Assembly: GCA_021735245.1 (NCBI GenBank)
Contig: JAIPHJ010000021.1
Coordinates: 1 to 32,381, forward strand
Direction of reading: 5' to 3'
From: Candidatus Bipolaricaulota bacterium
Lineage (GTDB): Bacteria; Bipolaricaulota; Bipolaricaulia; M55B111
Length of the DNA: 32,381 nt
The position numbers were made by a program, and so were the translations under genes. Below are positions 32,251-32,381 of this stretch, one piece after another (the stretch's first letter is position 1; every line of letters starts with the position of its first letter). The notes under the pieces are model-generated. The model had not been told where the DNA came from, searched no databases, and saw nothing but the letters and a program-made list of their open reading frames with translations.

Positions 32251-32381
32251 CCAGCACCCAGTTTAATATGGACTTCAAAAATGAAACCAGTTTACAGACG
32301 AGGTTTTTTGGTGAAAGTATTTTTCACCGTCCGGTAATCGATATCAAACTGGGTGCTGGTTGAAAGCCCTGGAAGAGGGAC
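32251..32381 (-). repeat. Dispersed repeat element 6, continuing across the window ends
   Basis: CCAGCACCCAGTTTAATAT (32251-32269) pairs with ATATCAAACTGGGTGCTGG (32341-32359) with a single mismatch over 19 bp; the span of 109 bp equals that of element 4. The loop contains a smaller hairpin GGTGAAA/TTTTCACC near 32310-32328. From 32340 on, the sequence repeats bases 1-42, and the expected small hairpin then appears at 63-77 of the window start. This fits a closed circle or a repeated element at both ends. Confidence 0.65.
32340..32381. repeat. Right copy of 42-bp terminal direct repeat
   Basis: Identical to bases 1-42 (see that entry). It lies in the 3' arm and flank of element 6. Confidence 0.9.

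Noticed and set aside
14274-32359. A CRISPR array formed by the intergenic repeats
   Set aside because: The repeats are kilobases apart, long and hairpin-based, with no short regular spacer pattern and no cas genes.
1-32381. A plasmid or phage genome, because of the identical ends
   Set aside because: There are no replication, partition, capsid or integrase genes; the content is housekeeping and metabolic. The ParB-like protein lacks an HTH and a ParA partner.

Overview
The window reads as bacterial chromosomal DNA. It has sigma-A-type promoters (TTGACA-16-TATAAT occurs twice), strong Shine-Dalgarno sites, CsoR-, DtxR- and HrcA-like operators, and a family 1 sugar-binding protein whose signal peptide has no lipobox cysteine, which hints at a diderm envelope. 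Frequent ATA, AGG and AGA codons and a metal/thiol-rich gene content suggest an anaerobic, possibly thermophilic or deep-branching lineage. I cannot name the taxon. The first and last 42 bases are identical, so the sequence may be a closed contig or may start and end inside a repeat.

Layout. 395-1570: a PAS-PAS-GAF sensor with no output domain. 1592-5897 (minus): a compact iron/sulfur operon, rrf2 - feoB - zinc-ribbon peptide - DtxR::FeoA fusion - cysK. 6032-10954 (minus): a copper operon, copA - YHS peptide - thioredoxin-like protein - His-rich membrane peptide - csoR - thiI, with a promoter and a CsoR-type operator in front of copA. 11148-14249 (plus): two DUF1573 proteins flanking a thioredoxin/CcdA-like membrane protein, then an FTR1-type iron permease with a near-consensus DtxR/IdeR box over its promoter. 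14525-18083: LarE (three-cysteine, iron-sulfur type), a DUF1638 protein, an unusual ferredoxin and a zinc-ribbon protein. 18123-21579: a ThiF/MoeB-like E1 enzyme, a ParB-like protein, a shrunken DUF72 remnant and a PflX-like radical SAM protein. 22262-23403: two Hsp20 chaperones, each under a sigma-A promoter with the same variant CIRCE operator. 23629-24804: isoaspartyl dipeptidase. 25141-31797: an AT-richer sugar-utilisation island (ROK regulator, ABC binding protein, two permeases, GH4 glycosidase, broken nagB) ending in a divergent second copy of the isoaspartyl dipeptidase 3' end.

The main unexplained structure is a set of intergenic repeats at about 14274-14480, 19146-19415, 20236-20297, 21783-22134, 22715-22866 and 32251-32381/1-80. 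Four carry a long inverted repeat whose outer bases (CCAGCAC/GTGCTGG) are constant while the inner stem changes on both arms together, as expected of a structured RNA. Two copies also share a GCCGA...TCGGC hairpin and a 26-nt identical end. Overall shape and ends recall orphan IS200/IS605-associated omega/HEARO-type RNAs, but that identification is a hypothesis.

A coherent theme of the left half is metal and sulfur homeostasis: ferrous iron uptake, iron permease, cysteine synthesis, copper export and thiol-redox proteins, each with recognisable metal-responsive regulators or operators in the window.
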